From Giesbergeria sp. (lineage in GTDB: Bacteria > Pseudomonadota > Gammaproteobacteria > Burkholderiales > Burkholderiaceae_C), in assembly GCA_017987055.1 (NCBI GenBank), contig JAGNUJ010000057.1, positions 1 through 9,574 of the forward strand: 9,574 bases of DNA. Direction: 5' to 3'. The translations under genes were made by a program, and so were the position numbers. Shown here in pieces: positions 1 through 7,969 of this stretch (position 1 is the first letter of the stretch; each line of letters begins with the position of its first letter). The notes beneath the pieces were generated by a model, which searched no databases, was not told the DNA's origin, and saw nothing but the letters and a program-made list of their open reading frames with translations.

Positions 1-1039
1 CCAGCGCGCGCGCCGCGTTGTAGGCCTTGTAGGCGGCGTTGGACTTGGGCGCCACGGCCAAATACAGCACGCATTCGGCCAGCGCCAGCTCGCCCTCGGG
101 GCTGCCCAGGCGCTCGTAGACCTCGGCAGCGTCCAGCGCCATGCGCAGCGCACGCGGGTCGGCCAAGCCGATGTCTTCGCTGGCGATGCGCAGCAAGCGG
201 CGCGCCACATAGCGCGGGTCAGCGCCGCCATCCAACATGCGCACCAGCCAATACAGCGCTGCATCCGGGTCCGAGCCGCGCACCGACTTGTGCAGCGCGC
301 TGATGGTGTCGTAAAACTGCTCGCCGCCCTTGTCGTAGCGGCGCAGTTGCTGGCCCAGCACCTGCAGCACGCGCGCGTCGGTCAGCTCTGGCCACTGCTG
401 CTGCTGGGCGGCCATCGCCAAGGTTTCCAGCGTGTTCAAGAGCCGCCGGGCATCGCCATCGGCATAGGCCACCAAACGCTCCACTGCTTCGCTTTCGATA
501 GCTGCTACCGCCCGTATTGATTGGGCTAGAGCCACTATTTGCTTTAAATCTGCTGTCGATAACGGCTCGAGCACATACACCGCCGCGCGCGAGAGCAGGG
601 CGGAGTTGACTTCAAACGACGGGTTCTCAGTGGTGGCGCCAATGAAGGTGAACAGCCCGCTTTCGACATGCGGCAAAAACGCGTCTTGCTGGTTTTTGTT
701 GAAGCGGTGAACTTCATCGACGAAGACGATGGTGCCCTGCGCCAGCAAACCAGCGCGCGCAGCTTCGGCACGCTCGACGGCTTCGCGGATGTCTTTGACA
801 CCGCCGAGCACGGCGCTGATGGCAATGAATTGCGCGTCAAACGCCTCGGCCATCAGGCGGGCGATGGTGGTTTTGCCCACGCCCGGCGGCCCCCACAAGA
901 TGCAGCTGTGCGGCCGCCCCGACTCAAAGGCCAGCCGCAGCGGCGTGCCCGGCCCGAGCACCTGCTGCTGACCGACCACCTGCGCCAGCGTGCGCGGGCG
1001 CAGGCGCTCGGCCAAGGGCTGGTGGGCGGTCAGGGCCAT
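1..1039 (-). CDS. rarA: Replication-associated recombination protein RarA (MgsA), AAA+ ATPase; 3' end outside the window
   Basis: RarA is a clamp-loader-like AAA+ ATPase that acts at stalled replication forks in the cytoplasm. The reading frame is open from ATG at 1039 to the left edge (346 codons). The family is about 430-450 residues, so roughly the last 90-100 are missing from the window. Visible motifs are Walker [10 protein letters not shown] (residues 50-58), Walker [12 protein letters not shown] (104-114), sensor 1 [11 protein letters not shown] (132-142) and the arginine-finger region LLSR (148-151). A helical C-terminal part follows, with the family-typical [17 protein letters not shown] near the cut. 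The start lies 15 bp after the lolA stop with no clear Shine-Dalgarno sequence, so it is probably the last gene of an ftsK-lolA-rarA transcript, an order also found in E. coli. Residues 165-184, between the ATPase core and GDARRLLN, are encoded by a palindromic repeat (see that entry). Family assignment is very secure. Confidence 0.96.
   Translation of the reverse strand, partial: MALTAHQPLAERLRPRTLAQVVGQQQVLGPGTPLRLAFESGRPHSCILWGPPGVGKTTIARLMAEAFDAQFIAISAVLGGVKDIREAVERAEAARAGLLAQGTIVFVDEVHRFNKNQQDAFLPHVESGLFTFIGATTENPSFEVNSALLSRAAVYVLEPLSTADLKQIVALAQSIRAVAAIESEAVERLVAYADGDARRLLNTLETLAMAAQQQQWPELTDARVLQVLGQQLRRYDKGGEQFYDTISALHKSVRGSDPDAALYWLVRMLDGGADPRYVARRLLRIASEDIGLADPRALRMALDAAEVYERLGSPEGELALAECVLYLAVAPKSNAAYKAYNAARAL
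490..545. repeat. Palindromic repeat copy inside rarA
   Basis: The plus strand at 498-511 reads ATAGCTGCTACCGC, one mismatch from the core ATAGCTGCTAGCGC found between rpmG and the methyltransferase gene. A degenerate opposite arm lies at 523-538 (GGGCTAGAGCCACTAT). Together they make an imperfect inverted repeat of about 40 bp with a short AT-richer centre. The copy is read through in frame and encodes RarA residues of about 165-184 ([13 protein letters not shown]). In E. coli RarA, as I recall it, this linker is variable in sequence. That the copy inserted within the gene is an inference; the match to the core is directly visible. Confidence 0.6.
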
Positions 1040-1054
1040 ACAGCACGCCAGTGC

Positions 1055-1717
1055 TCAGGGCTTGAGCACGTCAGCGCCAGCCGGCGGCTGAAAGCGAAAG
1101 GTGTCTGCCGGCAGCGTTTTGACCGCCTGCAGCTGGGTAAAGCGGATCAGCGAGCGCTGGCCAAAGCTGTCCAAAATGTCCAGCGCCGCCAGCTGCTCGC
1201 CGCTAAAGCCGACGCGCACGCGTTGCAGCGCGCCGTCTTTGCTTTTGGGCAGCGCCAGCACCCACTCCAAGCCGTCCTCGGCGGGCGCCGATTCAAGCGT
1301 GAACTCGGCGCGCAGGGCTTTCAGGTCGGCAGCCGACGTCAGCAGCGCCGCTGGCGTGCTGCCCAGCGCCTGCGCTTGGGCGCGCTGGGTGACTTGGTTC
1401 AAATCGACGTCGTACAGCCACAGCGTTTGGCCGTCGGCAACGATGGTTTGCTCAAACGGTTTTTGGTAGACAAATTTGAAACGTCCGGGGCGCTGAAAGG
1501 CAAAGGTGCCGCTGGAGGTTTTGCTGCGCCCGGCCTTGCCGTCTTTGGCGGGCGAGGTCACCACCTGCGTGAAGTCGGCCTGACCGGCCTGCGCCTGCGC
1601 CATGAAAACCTCTAAGCTTTCTAGGCCGCCAGCGCTTACCAGATGTGCGCTAGAAGCTATTAAAAATATAGCAAATAACTTGAGTTTTGTGCGCAATGTT
1701 TTCATGTTCGTGTTCAT
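1055..1717 (-). CDS. lolA: Outer-membrane lipoprotein carrier LolA
   Basis: LolA is the periplasmic chaperone that takes lipoproteins released by LolCDE and carries them to LolB at the outer membrane. The product is 220 residues. A signal peptide is visible: positive n-region MKTLRTKLK, hydrophobic LFAIFLIA, and a likely signal peptidase I site after VSA (residue 29). Family features follow: ADFTQVV (48-53), SGTFAFQRPGRFKFVYQKP (69-87) with the conserved RP, ADGQTLWLYD (94-103) and the C-terminal FRFQPPAGADV. The ATG at 1717 overlaps the ftsK stop in an ATGA tetranucleotide (1714-1717), which suggests translational coupling. ATG at 1705 (residue 5) is an alternative start giving a more typical signal peptide length. 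Residues of about 19-35, spanning the end of the signal peptide and the mature N-terminus, coincide with a palindromic repeat copy. Confidence 0.93.
   Translation of the reverse strand: MNTNMKTLRTKLKLFAIFLIASSAHLVSAGGLESLEVFMAQAQAGQADFTQVVTSPAKDGKAGRSKTSSGTFAFQRPGRFKFVYQKPFEQTIVADGQTLWLYDVDLNQVTQRAQAQALGSTPAALLTSAADLKALRAEFTLESAPAEDGLEWVLALPKSKDGALQRVRVGFSGEQLAALDILDSFGQRSLIRFTQLQAVKTLPADTFRFQPPAGADVLKP
1614..1661. repeat. Palindromic repeat copy covering the lolA signal-peptide cleavage region
   Basis: On the minus strand, 1660-1647 reads ATAGCTTCTAGCGC, one mismatch from the core ATAGCTGCTAGCGC. The opposing arm at 1615-1635 (AGCTTTCTAG, six extra bases, then AGCGC) pairs with 1647-1658 (GCGCTAGAAGCT) apart from bulges. 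An 11-base segment separates the arms. The copy is translated in frame as part of LolA (IASSAHLVSAGGLESLE). It runs in the opposite orientation, relative to the coding strand, to the copies in rarA and the methyltransferase gene. Confidence 0.6.
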
Positions 1718-4143
1718 AAATCGCTCACTCGCTGGCTGCGCGAGGGGTTGTAGTGCTCGGGCGATTGCAACTGGCGCAACCCGCTCGCATCGGGTGGGCT
1801 GAGGATGCCGTCTTTTTCCATCTCTTGGAGCAACTGCTCGGCTTGGGTGTAGCCAATGCGCAGTTGGCGCTGCAAGTGGGCGTTGGCGCTGTTGCCATCG
1901 GCCAGCACCAACTCGACCGCTTGGCGGTACATCGGATCGACACCACCGTCGGCTGCCGCGCTCTGACTAGCCGCAATGGCACTGCCATCAAGGATGCCGG
2001 GAATGTATTGCGGCTTGCCTTGACTTTTCAGGTACGCCACCACGCGGGCGACTTCTTCGTCCGAGACAAGCGCACCGTGTACGCGCTGGGGCAGCTCAGC
2101 GCCGCTGGCCAGATACAGCATGTCGCCTTGGCCCAGCAGCGCTTCGGCCCCCATTTGATCAAGGATGGTGCGGCTGTCCATGCGCGCCGAGACCTGATAG
2201 GCAATGCGCGTTGGAATGTTGGCCTTAATCAGCCCCGTAATCACTTCGGGATGCGGGCGCTGCGTCGCCAAAATAAAGTGGATGCCGGCCGCGCGCGCTT
2301 TTTGCGCCAGACGGGCAATCAGCTCCTCCATCCGCTTGCCCGATGACAGCATCAAATCGGCCAGCTCATCGACCACCACCACGATGTAGGGCAAGCGCTC
2401 TAAGCGCACTGTCGGTGCAGGAGCGCCCTCCTCGCTCTTGGGTAGCTCCTGCGCTGCGCTGGCCGCTAGCGCATCAATCTTGGCGTTGTAGCCAGCCATA
2501 TTGCGCACGCCCAGTTCGGCCATCAAGTGGTAGCGCCGCTCCATCTCGGCAACGCACCAATTGAGGCTGTGCGTGGCCTGCTTCATGTCCCTGACCACCG
2601 GCGCAAGCAGGTGCGCAATACCGTCATAGACGGCCAGCTCCAGCATCTTGGGGTCAATCATCAACAGGCGCACATCCTTAGCCTCGGCCTTGTAGAGCAG
2701 CGACAGCAGCATGGCGTTGATGCCCACCGATTTGCCCGAGCCGGTGGTACCGGCCACCAGCAGATGTGGCATCTTGGCCAAATCGACCACCACCGGATTG
2801 CCGACAATGTCTTTGCCCAAGCCCAAGGTCAGCAAACTGTCGCTACCTCGGTAGGCCTGCGAACCCAGCACTTCGCTCAGCCTGATAGCTTGGCGTTTGG
2901 CGTTGGGCAATTCCAGCGCCATGGTTTTTTTGCCGTCCAGCGGCTCAATAACGCGAATCGACGCCAAGCTCAGCGCCCGCGCTAAATCTTTAGCCAAACC
3001 GACGATTTGCGAGGCCTTCGCCCCAGCCGCTGGCTCGACGTCATAGCGCGTAATCACTGGGCCGGGCATGGCCGCCACCACCCGCACCTCCACGCCAAAG
3101 TCCTTGAGCTTTTTCTCAATCATCCGGCTGGTCATTTCCAGCGTTTCAGCAGCCACGCTGTCGAGCGCCGGCGCTGGGCTATCGAGCAGCGCCAGCGGGG
3201 GCAGCACGTTTTCTAAGCGCGGATTGAAACCTGCTGCCAAACGCTGCTTGGCAAGGCTGGCACTGTCTTTTTTATGTACCGTCAGCGGCGCGCTAGCTGA
3301 GGCCACTGCGACAGACGACAGCGCATCTTGCGGCACCAGCGGCGTATCAACCAGCACCGGCTCGATAATGCGCAGCGGCTGCGGGTGCAGCGCCTCACTC
3401 TCGCTGCGCTCTTCTTGCACAGCGCCTTCGCGCTGCAAGGCAGCGCGCTTGCCCAAGGCAGAGTCTTGCGCCGCCTCGCGCCGGTACAAAAACAGCTGCA
3501 CCAGAGCATCAATGCTGCGCCCCAAGGCCTCAGCTACGCGGCTCCAAGAAAAGCGAAACACCAGCGCCGCGCCCAACACCAGCAAAGCAAAGCTGAGCAA
3601 CCCCGAGCCCGTAAAGCCCAGCCAGTGCATGGCCAGCGGGCCAAGCTCATAGCCCAACATGCCGCCAGCGTGGTCGGGCAGGCGGCCCTCAAAGCGGTAC
3701 ATGCGTGACCACTCCAGCGCAGTGCTGGCACTGAGCATCAGCGCCAGTCCACACCAAAAAAACAAGCGCCGGCGCCACACTGCCAGCAGCGTCTCGGGCA
3801 CGCTTGGACGGCTCGAACGCATCCAGCGCGCCAGCGAGCCCAGCCACGCCCCCAATCCCGCCGCTACGCACCACCACGCCGAAAAACCAAACACAAAATA
3901 GCTGCTATCGGCTAACCAAGCGCCCAGACTACCGCCCCAGTTAGCCACTTCAGTGACAGAGCTAGCACCAGAAGTGGACCACGCTGGATCGAGCGGGACG
4001 TAGCTAATCAGCGCGAGCGACCAATAGATCAGCGCCAGCAAGCCCAGCACCAGCGCCACCTCGTGACCAAAGCGGGCGATGCCAGAGCGCGGCGCAGCTT
4101 CGGCGTCGGCAGAAACGTTCAAAGTATTGAAGGTATAGGTCAT
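1714..4143 (-). CDS. ftsK: DNA translocase FtsK
   Basis: FtsK is a membrane-anchored hexameric motor that pumps DNA toward dif at the septum and activates XerCD. The product is 809 residues. Four membrane segments lie at about 31-49, 82-101, 127-145 and 174-198. A linker of about 130 residues follows (E. coli has about 600), then the alpha/beta motor. Motor motifs are Walker A GTTGSGKS (465-472), Walker B VVVVDELADLM (588-598), ATQRP (626-630) and GQGDMLYL (671-678). A C-terminal winged-helix gamma domain spans about 735-795. Its recognition-helix region reads GYTQAEQLLQEME where E. coli has GYNRAARIIEQME (see findings). I chose ATG 4143 over an in-frame TTG at 4206 because the product then begins MTYTFNTLN directly before the first membrane segment, as in relatives. 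No strong Shine-Dalgarno sequence is visible. It is the first gene of ftsK-lolA-rarA, divergent from trxB. Confidence 0.96.
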   Translation of the reverse strand: MTYTFNTLNVSADAEAAPRSGIARFGHEVALVLGLLALIYWSLALISYVPLDPAWSTSGASSVTEVANWGGSLGAWLADSSYFVFGFSAWWCVAAGLGAWLGSLARWMRSSRPSVPETLLAVWRRRLFFWCGLALMLSASTALEWSRMYRFEGRLPDHAGGMLGYELGPLAMHWLGFTGSGLLSFALLVLGAALVFRFSWSRVAEALGRSIDALVQLFLYRREAAQDSALGKRAALQREGAVQEERSESEALHPQPLRIIEPVLVDTPLVPQDALSSVAVASASAPLTVHKKDSASLAKQRLAAGFNPRLENVLPPLALLDSPAPALDSVAAETLEMTSRMIEKKLKDFGVEVRVVAAMPGPVITRYDVEPAAGAKASQIVGLAKDLARALSLASIRVIEPLDGKKTMALELPNAKRQAIRLSEVLGSQAYRGSDSLLTLGLGKDIVGNPVVVDLAKMPHLLVAGTTGSGKSVGINAMLLSLLYKAEAKDVRLLMIDPKMLELAVYDGIAHLLAPVVRDMKQATHSLNWCVAEMERRYHLMAELGVRNMAGYNAKIDALAASAAQELPKSEEGAPAPTVRLERLPYIVVVVDELADLMLSSGKRMEELIARLAQKARAAGIHFILATQRPHPEVITGLIKANIPTRIAYQVSARMDSRTILDQMGAEALLGQGDMLYLASGAELPQRVHGALVSDEEVARVVAYLKSQGKPQYIPGILDGSAIAASQSAAADGGVDPMYRQAVELVLADGNSANAHLQRQLRIGYTQAEQLLQEMEKDGILSPPDASGLRQLQSPEHYNPSRSQRVSDL

Positions 4144-4239
4144 AAATGTGCCGGCGAAGCTTACCCGATGCCCGCAGCTTTTCAGGGGTAAGTCGCCCAC
4201 GCTCAAGCACCATCACTGGGTTAATAACTTAAGCTTTAG

Positions 4240-5240
<1,001 letters not shown>

Positions 5241-5247
5241 CGCCGGC

Positions 5248-5394
5248 TTTGCTCAAACTGGCCGTTAAAAGCCAGTCGCCGGCGAGAAAACCAGCAAGGG
5301 TTACCGCCACCCTCTATATGGCGAGGTGAGGTCTGTGCTCTAAAGATTCAGCATTTTCAGCAGCGCAGGCCGTTAAAAATATATCGGAGTGCTC
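5248..5394 (+). promoter_or_regulatory. Possibly structured 5' leader of rpmB
   Basis: The leader is about 147 nt, long for a ribosomal protein gene. Hairpins visible by eye are ACTGGC/GCCAGT (5257-5262 with 5271-5276, 8-nt loop), CGCCA/TGGCG (5305-5309 with 5319-5323) and CTGTGCT/AGCGCAG with one G-U pair (5333-5339 with 5362-5368). The 11-mer GGCCGTTAAAA occurs twice, at 5260-5270 in the first hairpin and at 5368-5378, eight bases before the Shine-Dalgarno GGAG (5386-5389). I do not recognise a known riboswitch or r-protein leader family. A regulatory role is inference. Confidence 0.35.
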
Positions 5395-5628
5395 ATGGCA
5401 CGCGTATGTGATATCACGGGCAAAAAGCCCATGGTGGGAAACAACGTTTCCCACGCCAACAACAAGACCAAGCGTCGTTTTCTGCCTAACCTGCAGTACC
5501 GCCGCTTCTGGGTCGAAACGGAAAACCGTTGGGTGCGCCTGCGCATCTCGAACGCCGGTTTGCGTCTGATCGACAAAAACGGTATTGATTCTGTGCTCGC
5601 AGACCTGCGCGCACGTGGCCAGGCTTAA
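5395..5628 (+). CDS. rpmB: 50S ribosomal protein bL28
   Basis: bL28 is a small protein of the large ribosomal subunit. The product is 77 residues, the normal length, and begins [21 protein letters not shown], followed by the basic [13 protein letters not shown] and the [17 protein letters not shown] core. There is a single cysteine and no CxxC pair, so this is the zinc-independent form. The ATG at 5395 is preceded by GGAG (5386-5389) at 5-nt spacing. An in-frame GTG two codons upstream at 5389 overlaps that site and can be discounted. It is transcribed with rpmG, which starts 11 nt downstream. Confidence 0.98.
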   Translation: MARVCDITGKKPMVGNNVSHANNKTKRRFLPNLQYRRFWVETENRWVRLRISNAGLRLIDKNGIDSVLADLRARGQA

Positions 5629-5639
5629 GGAGAACCACC

Positions 5640-5810
5640 ATGGCAACCAAAGGCGGACGCGACAAAATCAAGCTGGAATCGACTGCAGGTACGGGTCATT
5701 TCTACACCACCACCAAAAACAAAAAGACGATGCCCGAGAAAATGCTGATCATGAAATTTGATCCAAAAGCTCGCAAGCACGTCGAGTACAAGGAAATGAA
5801 GCTGCGTTAA
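5640..5810 (+). CDS. rpmG: 50S ribosomal protein bL33
   Basis: This is a small gene of 56 codons for bL33, a component of the large ribosomal subunit near the E site. The product begins [19 protein letters not shown], continues [16 protein letters not shown] and ends with the basic tail [12 protein letters not shown]. It contains no cysteine, so it is the zinc-free (C-minus) type, matching the cysteine-poor bL28 beside it. A strong Shine-Dalgarno AAGGAG (5627-5632) overlaps the rpmB stop codon with 7-nt spacing to ATG 5640. This indicates coupled expression. A strong terminator follows 30 bp after the stop. Confidence 0.98.
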   Translation: MATKGGRDKIKLESTAGTGHFYTTTKNKKTMPEKMLIMKFDPKARKHVEYKEMKLR

Positions 5811-5840
5811 TCACGCACTTCTCGCTCTTTGTCTCACGAC

Positions 5841-5879
5841 AAAAAACCGCCTGGCAATCACTTGCTAGGCGGTTTTTTT
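5841..5879 (+). terminator. Intrinsic terminator after rpmG, likely bidirectional
   Basis: The stem CCGCCTGGCAA (5847-5857) pairs with TTGCTAGGCGG (5862-5872), including one G-T wobble, around the 4-base loop TCAC. An A-run (5841-5846) precedes it and a T-run (5873-5879) follows. It therefore has the form of an intrinsic terminator on both strands. It can end rpmB-rpmG transcripts and also stop read-through from the convergent methyltransferase gene. Confidence 0.93.
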
Positions 5880-5912
5880 ATGTCTGTACGCTGTCAGCGT
5901 GATTTAAAAATC

Positions 5913-5992
5913 ATAGCTGCTAGCGCATGTATTTAAAGGCTTTCGATATGTTTTCCATCTGAAAGCGAGTGGATACGTGCGCTACCAGCTAT
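5913..5992. repeat. Long intergenic inverted repeat carrying the reference copy of the palindromic repeat
   Basis: The left arm ATAGCTGCTAGCGCATGTA (5913-5931) and the reverse complement of the right arm (5974-5992, ATAGCTGGTAGCGCACGTA) match at 17 of 19 bases. The 42-base centre contains a smaller inverted pair, CTTTC...GAAAG (5940-5944 with 5961-5965). Outside the arms are an A-run (5906-5910) and a T-run (5995-5998). The element fills the gap between the rpmG terminator and the stop codon of the convergent methyltransferase gene (5997-5999). No ORF or RNA gene is evident in 5811-5996 otherwise. Confidence 0.75.
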
Positions 5993-5996
5993 CGTT

Positions 5997-7322
5997 TTAA
6001 TTAGCTTTCTTCACCCAGAGGGCGGCAAAGAAGCCGTCGGTGTGGTGGATATGCGGCCACAGGCGCAGGTAGCGCGCGCCAGTTTCGCCGCCGCTGCACA
6101 GGCTGGCGGCGTTTTCGACCTTCAGCTGCGCCAGCACTTCGCCGGCGTCCAGCGGCTCAAAGTCGGGGTGCGCCAAGCTAAAGGCTTCGGCGATTTCTTC
6201 GTTTTCTTGCGGCAGCACGCTGCAAGTGGCATAGGCCAAACGGCCACCGGGCTTTACCAAGCGCGCGGCGCTGGCCAAAATCGCGGTTTGCTTGGCAACC
6301 ATTTCTTCGACCGCTTTGGGCGACTGGCGCCATTTCAAATCGGGGTTGCGCCGCAGCGTGCCCAGACCGGTGCAGGGCGCATCGACCAGCACCCGGTCAA
6401 TCTTGCCCGAGAGGCGCTTGACGCGCTCGTCGCGCTCGTGGGCAATCGCGGCCGGGTGGACGTTGGACAAGCCGCTGCGCTTGAGGCGCGGCCCCAGCGC
6501 ATCGAGCCGGTGGCCGGACACATCAAACGCATACAGCCGTCCGGTGCTGCGCATGGTGGCACCAATCGCCAGCGTCTTGCCGCCCGCGCCGGCGCAAAAG
6601 TCCACCACCATCTCACCGCGCTTGGCGTCCAGCAGCAGCGCCAGCAGTTGCGAGCCTTCGTCTTGCACTTCAATCGCGCCGCGCACAAAGGCCGGCAACT
6701 TGGCCAGCGCCGGTTTGCCTTCGACGCGCAAGCCCCACGGCGAATACGGCGTCACTTCAGATTTGATAGCTGCTTGCGCAAGCTCCTTCTGCACTTCAGC
6801 GCGTTTTTCCTTCAAGACGTTGACGCGCAAATCCAGTGGCGCGCTGCCCGACAGCGCCTGCACCAGCGGCCAAAAGCCGTCGCCCAGCTGCTCTTTGAGC
6901 GGCTGCACCAGCCACTCGGGCAGGTTGTGGCGGTGGCGCTCCAGCAAGTCGTCTTGCACCACGGCGTCGCACATATCGAGCCATTGCAGTTCGCGGTCGC
7001 TCAGGCCAGCCTTCAAAAAATCGCGCTCGCCGTGCAGCGCTTTGGGGTTTTTGCGGCGCGCTTCTTCGTCTTGCCAATGGGCAAAACCCAAGATGGCCAA
7101 GCGCCGCTCTTTGGGGCCAGAGCCAGACGGCGCCATGTGCTCGAACAGCAGCTTTTTGCGCAGCACCGTGTAGACGGTCTCGGCCAGCGCGGCGCGCTCG
7201 CGCTGCCCTAAGCCACGGTTATCACGAAAAAACTTTGAGACCACCATGTCGGCCGGGTGTTCAAAAGTAAGGGTGAGCCTGACGAGTTCAGCGCAGGCAT
7301 TGATTAAAACGTTGGGATGCAT
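5997..7322 (-). CDS. RsmB/NOP-family RNA cytosine-C5 methyltransferase
   Basis: This is a SAM-dependent enzyme expected to make 5-methylcytosine in RNA; whether its target is 16S rRNA C967 cannot be told from sequence. The product is 441 residues. An N-terminal helical part (about 1-125) includes the FEHPADMVVSKFFRD and RERAALAETVY segments. The PWGLRV region (195-200) and QDEGSQL (220-226) lead into the Rossmann catalytic domain. Catalytic-domain motifs are the SAM site DFCAGAGGKT (241-250), motif IV DAPCTGLGTLRRNPD (314-328, C317) and motif VI YATCSVLPQENE (364-375, nucleophile C367). Both family cysteines are present. ATG 7322 gives MHPNVLINACAELV; a GTG at 7340 would add six residues. It lies 24 bp after the purN stop and is probably co-transcribed with it. 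E. coli rsmB is next to fmt, so this may be a paralogue of true RsmB, and I leave the symbol blank. Residues of about 180-189 derive from a palindromic repeat copy. Confidence 0.9.
   Translation of the reverse strand: MHPNVLINACAELVRLTLTFEHPADMVVSKFFRDNRGLGQRERAALAETVYTVLRKKLLFEHMAPSGSGPKERRLAILGFAHWQDEEARRKNPKALHGERDFLKAGLSDRELQWLDMCDAVVQDDLLERHRHNLPEWLVQPLKEQLGDGFWPLVQALSGSAPLDLRVNVLKEKRAEVQKELAQAAIKSEVTPYSPWGLRVEGKPALAKLPAFVRGAIEVQDEGSQLLALLLDAKRGEMVVDFCAGAGGKTLAIGATMRSTGRLYAFDVSGHRLDALGPRLKRSGLSNVHPAAIAHERDERVKRLSGKIDRVLVDAPCTGLGTLRRNPDLKWRQSPKAVEEMVAKQTAILASAARLVKPGGRLAYATCSVLPQENEEIAEAFSLAHPDFEPLDAGEVLAQLKVENAASLCSGGETGARYLRLWPHIHHTDGFFAALWVKKAN
6758..6784. repeat. Half copy of the palindromic repeat inside the RNA methyltransferase gene
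   Basis: The plus strand at 6766-6779 reads ATAGCTGCTTGCGC, one mismatch from the core ATAGCTGCTAGCGC. A perfect 12-bp palindrome GCTTGCGCAAGC (6772-6783) replaces the usual long second arm, so this looks like a shortened copy. It is translated in frame as part of ELAQAAIKSEV. The bases beyond the core (coding strand GCAGCTATC-AAA-TCT-GAAG) also resemble the rarA copy (GCAGCTATC-GAA-AGC-GAAG). Confidence 0.5.
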
Positions 7323-7346
7323 AGCGGGCGATTGTCCCACTGTGGC

Positions 7347-7931
7347 TCACGCCGCCGCAGACAACCACTGCGCAATGGCACGCGGATACAGTAAATGCTC
7401 CTGTGTTAATACGCGGGCGGCCAGTGCGTCAGCATCGTCGCCGGGCAATATCGGCACGATGGCTTGGTCGATGATCGGGCCGGCGTCTAAGTCCGCCGTC
7501 ACCAAATGCACGCTGGCACCGGCAAACTTGCAGCCGGCATCAATCGCCCGCTGGTGCGTGTGCAGCCCCGGAAATGCCGGTAGCAGCGACGGGTGGATAT
7601 TGACCAGCCGCCCGGCGTAATGGTTGACAAAACCCGGCGTCAGGATGCGCATAAAACCGGCCAGCACCACCAGCGTCGGCGCATGGCGGTCAATGACGCG
7701 CACCAGCTCGGCATCAAACGCCTCGCGGCTGGGAAAGGGCTGGTGCTCGAGCACCTCGGTGGCAATGCCTTGGGCGCGGGCAAAGTCGAGGCCTTTGGCG
7801 CTGGGTTTGTTGCTGACCACCGCCACCACGCGTGCCCCGTAGTGCTGCTGCCAGTGCTGCTGCTCAGCTGCACGTACGATGGCGGCCATGTTGGAGCCAC
7901 CGCCAGATATCAAAATCACAATGTTTTTCAT
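7347..7931 (-). CDS. purN: Phosphoribosylglycinamide formyltransferase
   Basis: PurN transfers a formyl group from 10-formyltetrahydrofolate to GAR, the third step of purine synthesis, in the cytoplasm. The product is 194 residues; E. coli PurN is 212. Motifs are the N-terminal phosphate loop ILISGGGSN (6-14), [13 protein letters not shown] (90-102), NIHPSLLP with catalytic N111 and H113, PGLHTHQRA (121-129), the catalytic aspartate in [10 protein letters not shown] (D149), and TQEH (176-179). ATG 7931 is preceded on the coding strand by GAAGG at 6-nt spacing, a good Shine-Dalgarno sequence. The gene is followed by the RNA methyltransferase gene and diverges from the yceH-like gene over 38 bp, so its promoter must lie within or overlap that gene's 5' end. 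purM is not adjacent. Confidence 0.96.
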   Translation of the reverse strand: MKNIVILISGGGSNMAAIVRAAEQQHWQQHYGARVVAVVSNKPSAKGLDFARAQGIATEVLEHQPFPSREAFDAELVRVIDRHAPTLVVLAGFMRILTPGFVNHYAGRLVNIHPSLLPAFPGLHTHQRAIDAGCKFAGASVHLVTADLDAGPIIDQAIVPILPGDDADALAARVLTQEHLLYPRAIAQWLSAAA

Positions 7932-7969
7932 TCAAAACCTTCGCCAATCAAGCCCGAATTATCCCCGCC

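Noticed and set aside
668..1615. Long plus-strand ORF (315 codons) across rarA and lolA
   Set aside because: It is antisense to two clearly recognisable genes and has the arginine/glutamine-rich composition typical of GC-rich shadow frames. No domain or start signal is recognisable.
2441..2474. GTAGCTCCTGCGC and GCTAGCGCAT in the ftsK motor loop (about residues 557-569) as a degraded repeat copy
   Set aside because: Only partial matches with gaps. The region is a variable loop, so origin from the repeat is possible but not supported enough.
3898..3946. ATAGCTGCTATCGG (3898-3911) with GGCTAAC/GTTAGCC (3910-3916, 3940-3946) in ftsK as another repeat copy
   Set aside because: It has two mismatches to the core and encodes a segment that looks like normal FtsK (LGAWLADSSYF). 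Chance or convergent codon use is as likely.
4144..4206. TTG start extending FtsK by 21 residues
   Set aside because: The extra residues look unrelated to the family, and ATG 4143 gives the expected short N-terminal tail before the first membrane segment.
5248..5394. tRNA, known riboswitch or trxB terminator in the trxB-rpmB gap
   Set aside because: There is no cloverleaf, no recognised aptamer core, and no hairpin followed by a T-run.
6042..7211. Plus-strand ORF of 389 codons opposite the RNA methyltransferase
   Set aside because: The methyltransferase on the minus strand has all its motifs in order. The opposite frame shows low-complexity alanine/arginine/glutamine sequence with no recognisable family.
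7832..7969. Upstream extension of the yceH-like gene overlapping purN
   Set aside because: The added 46 residues are purN antisense; conserved YceH sequence begins at ATG 7970.
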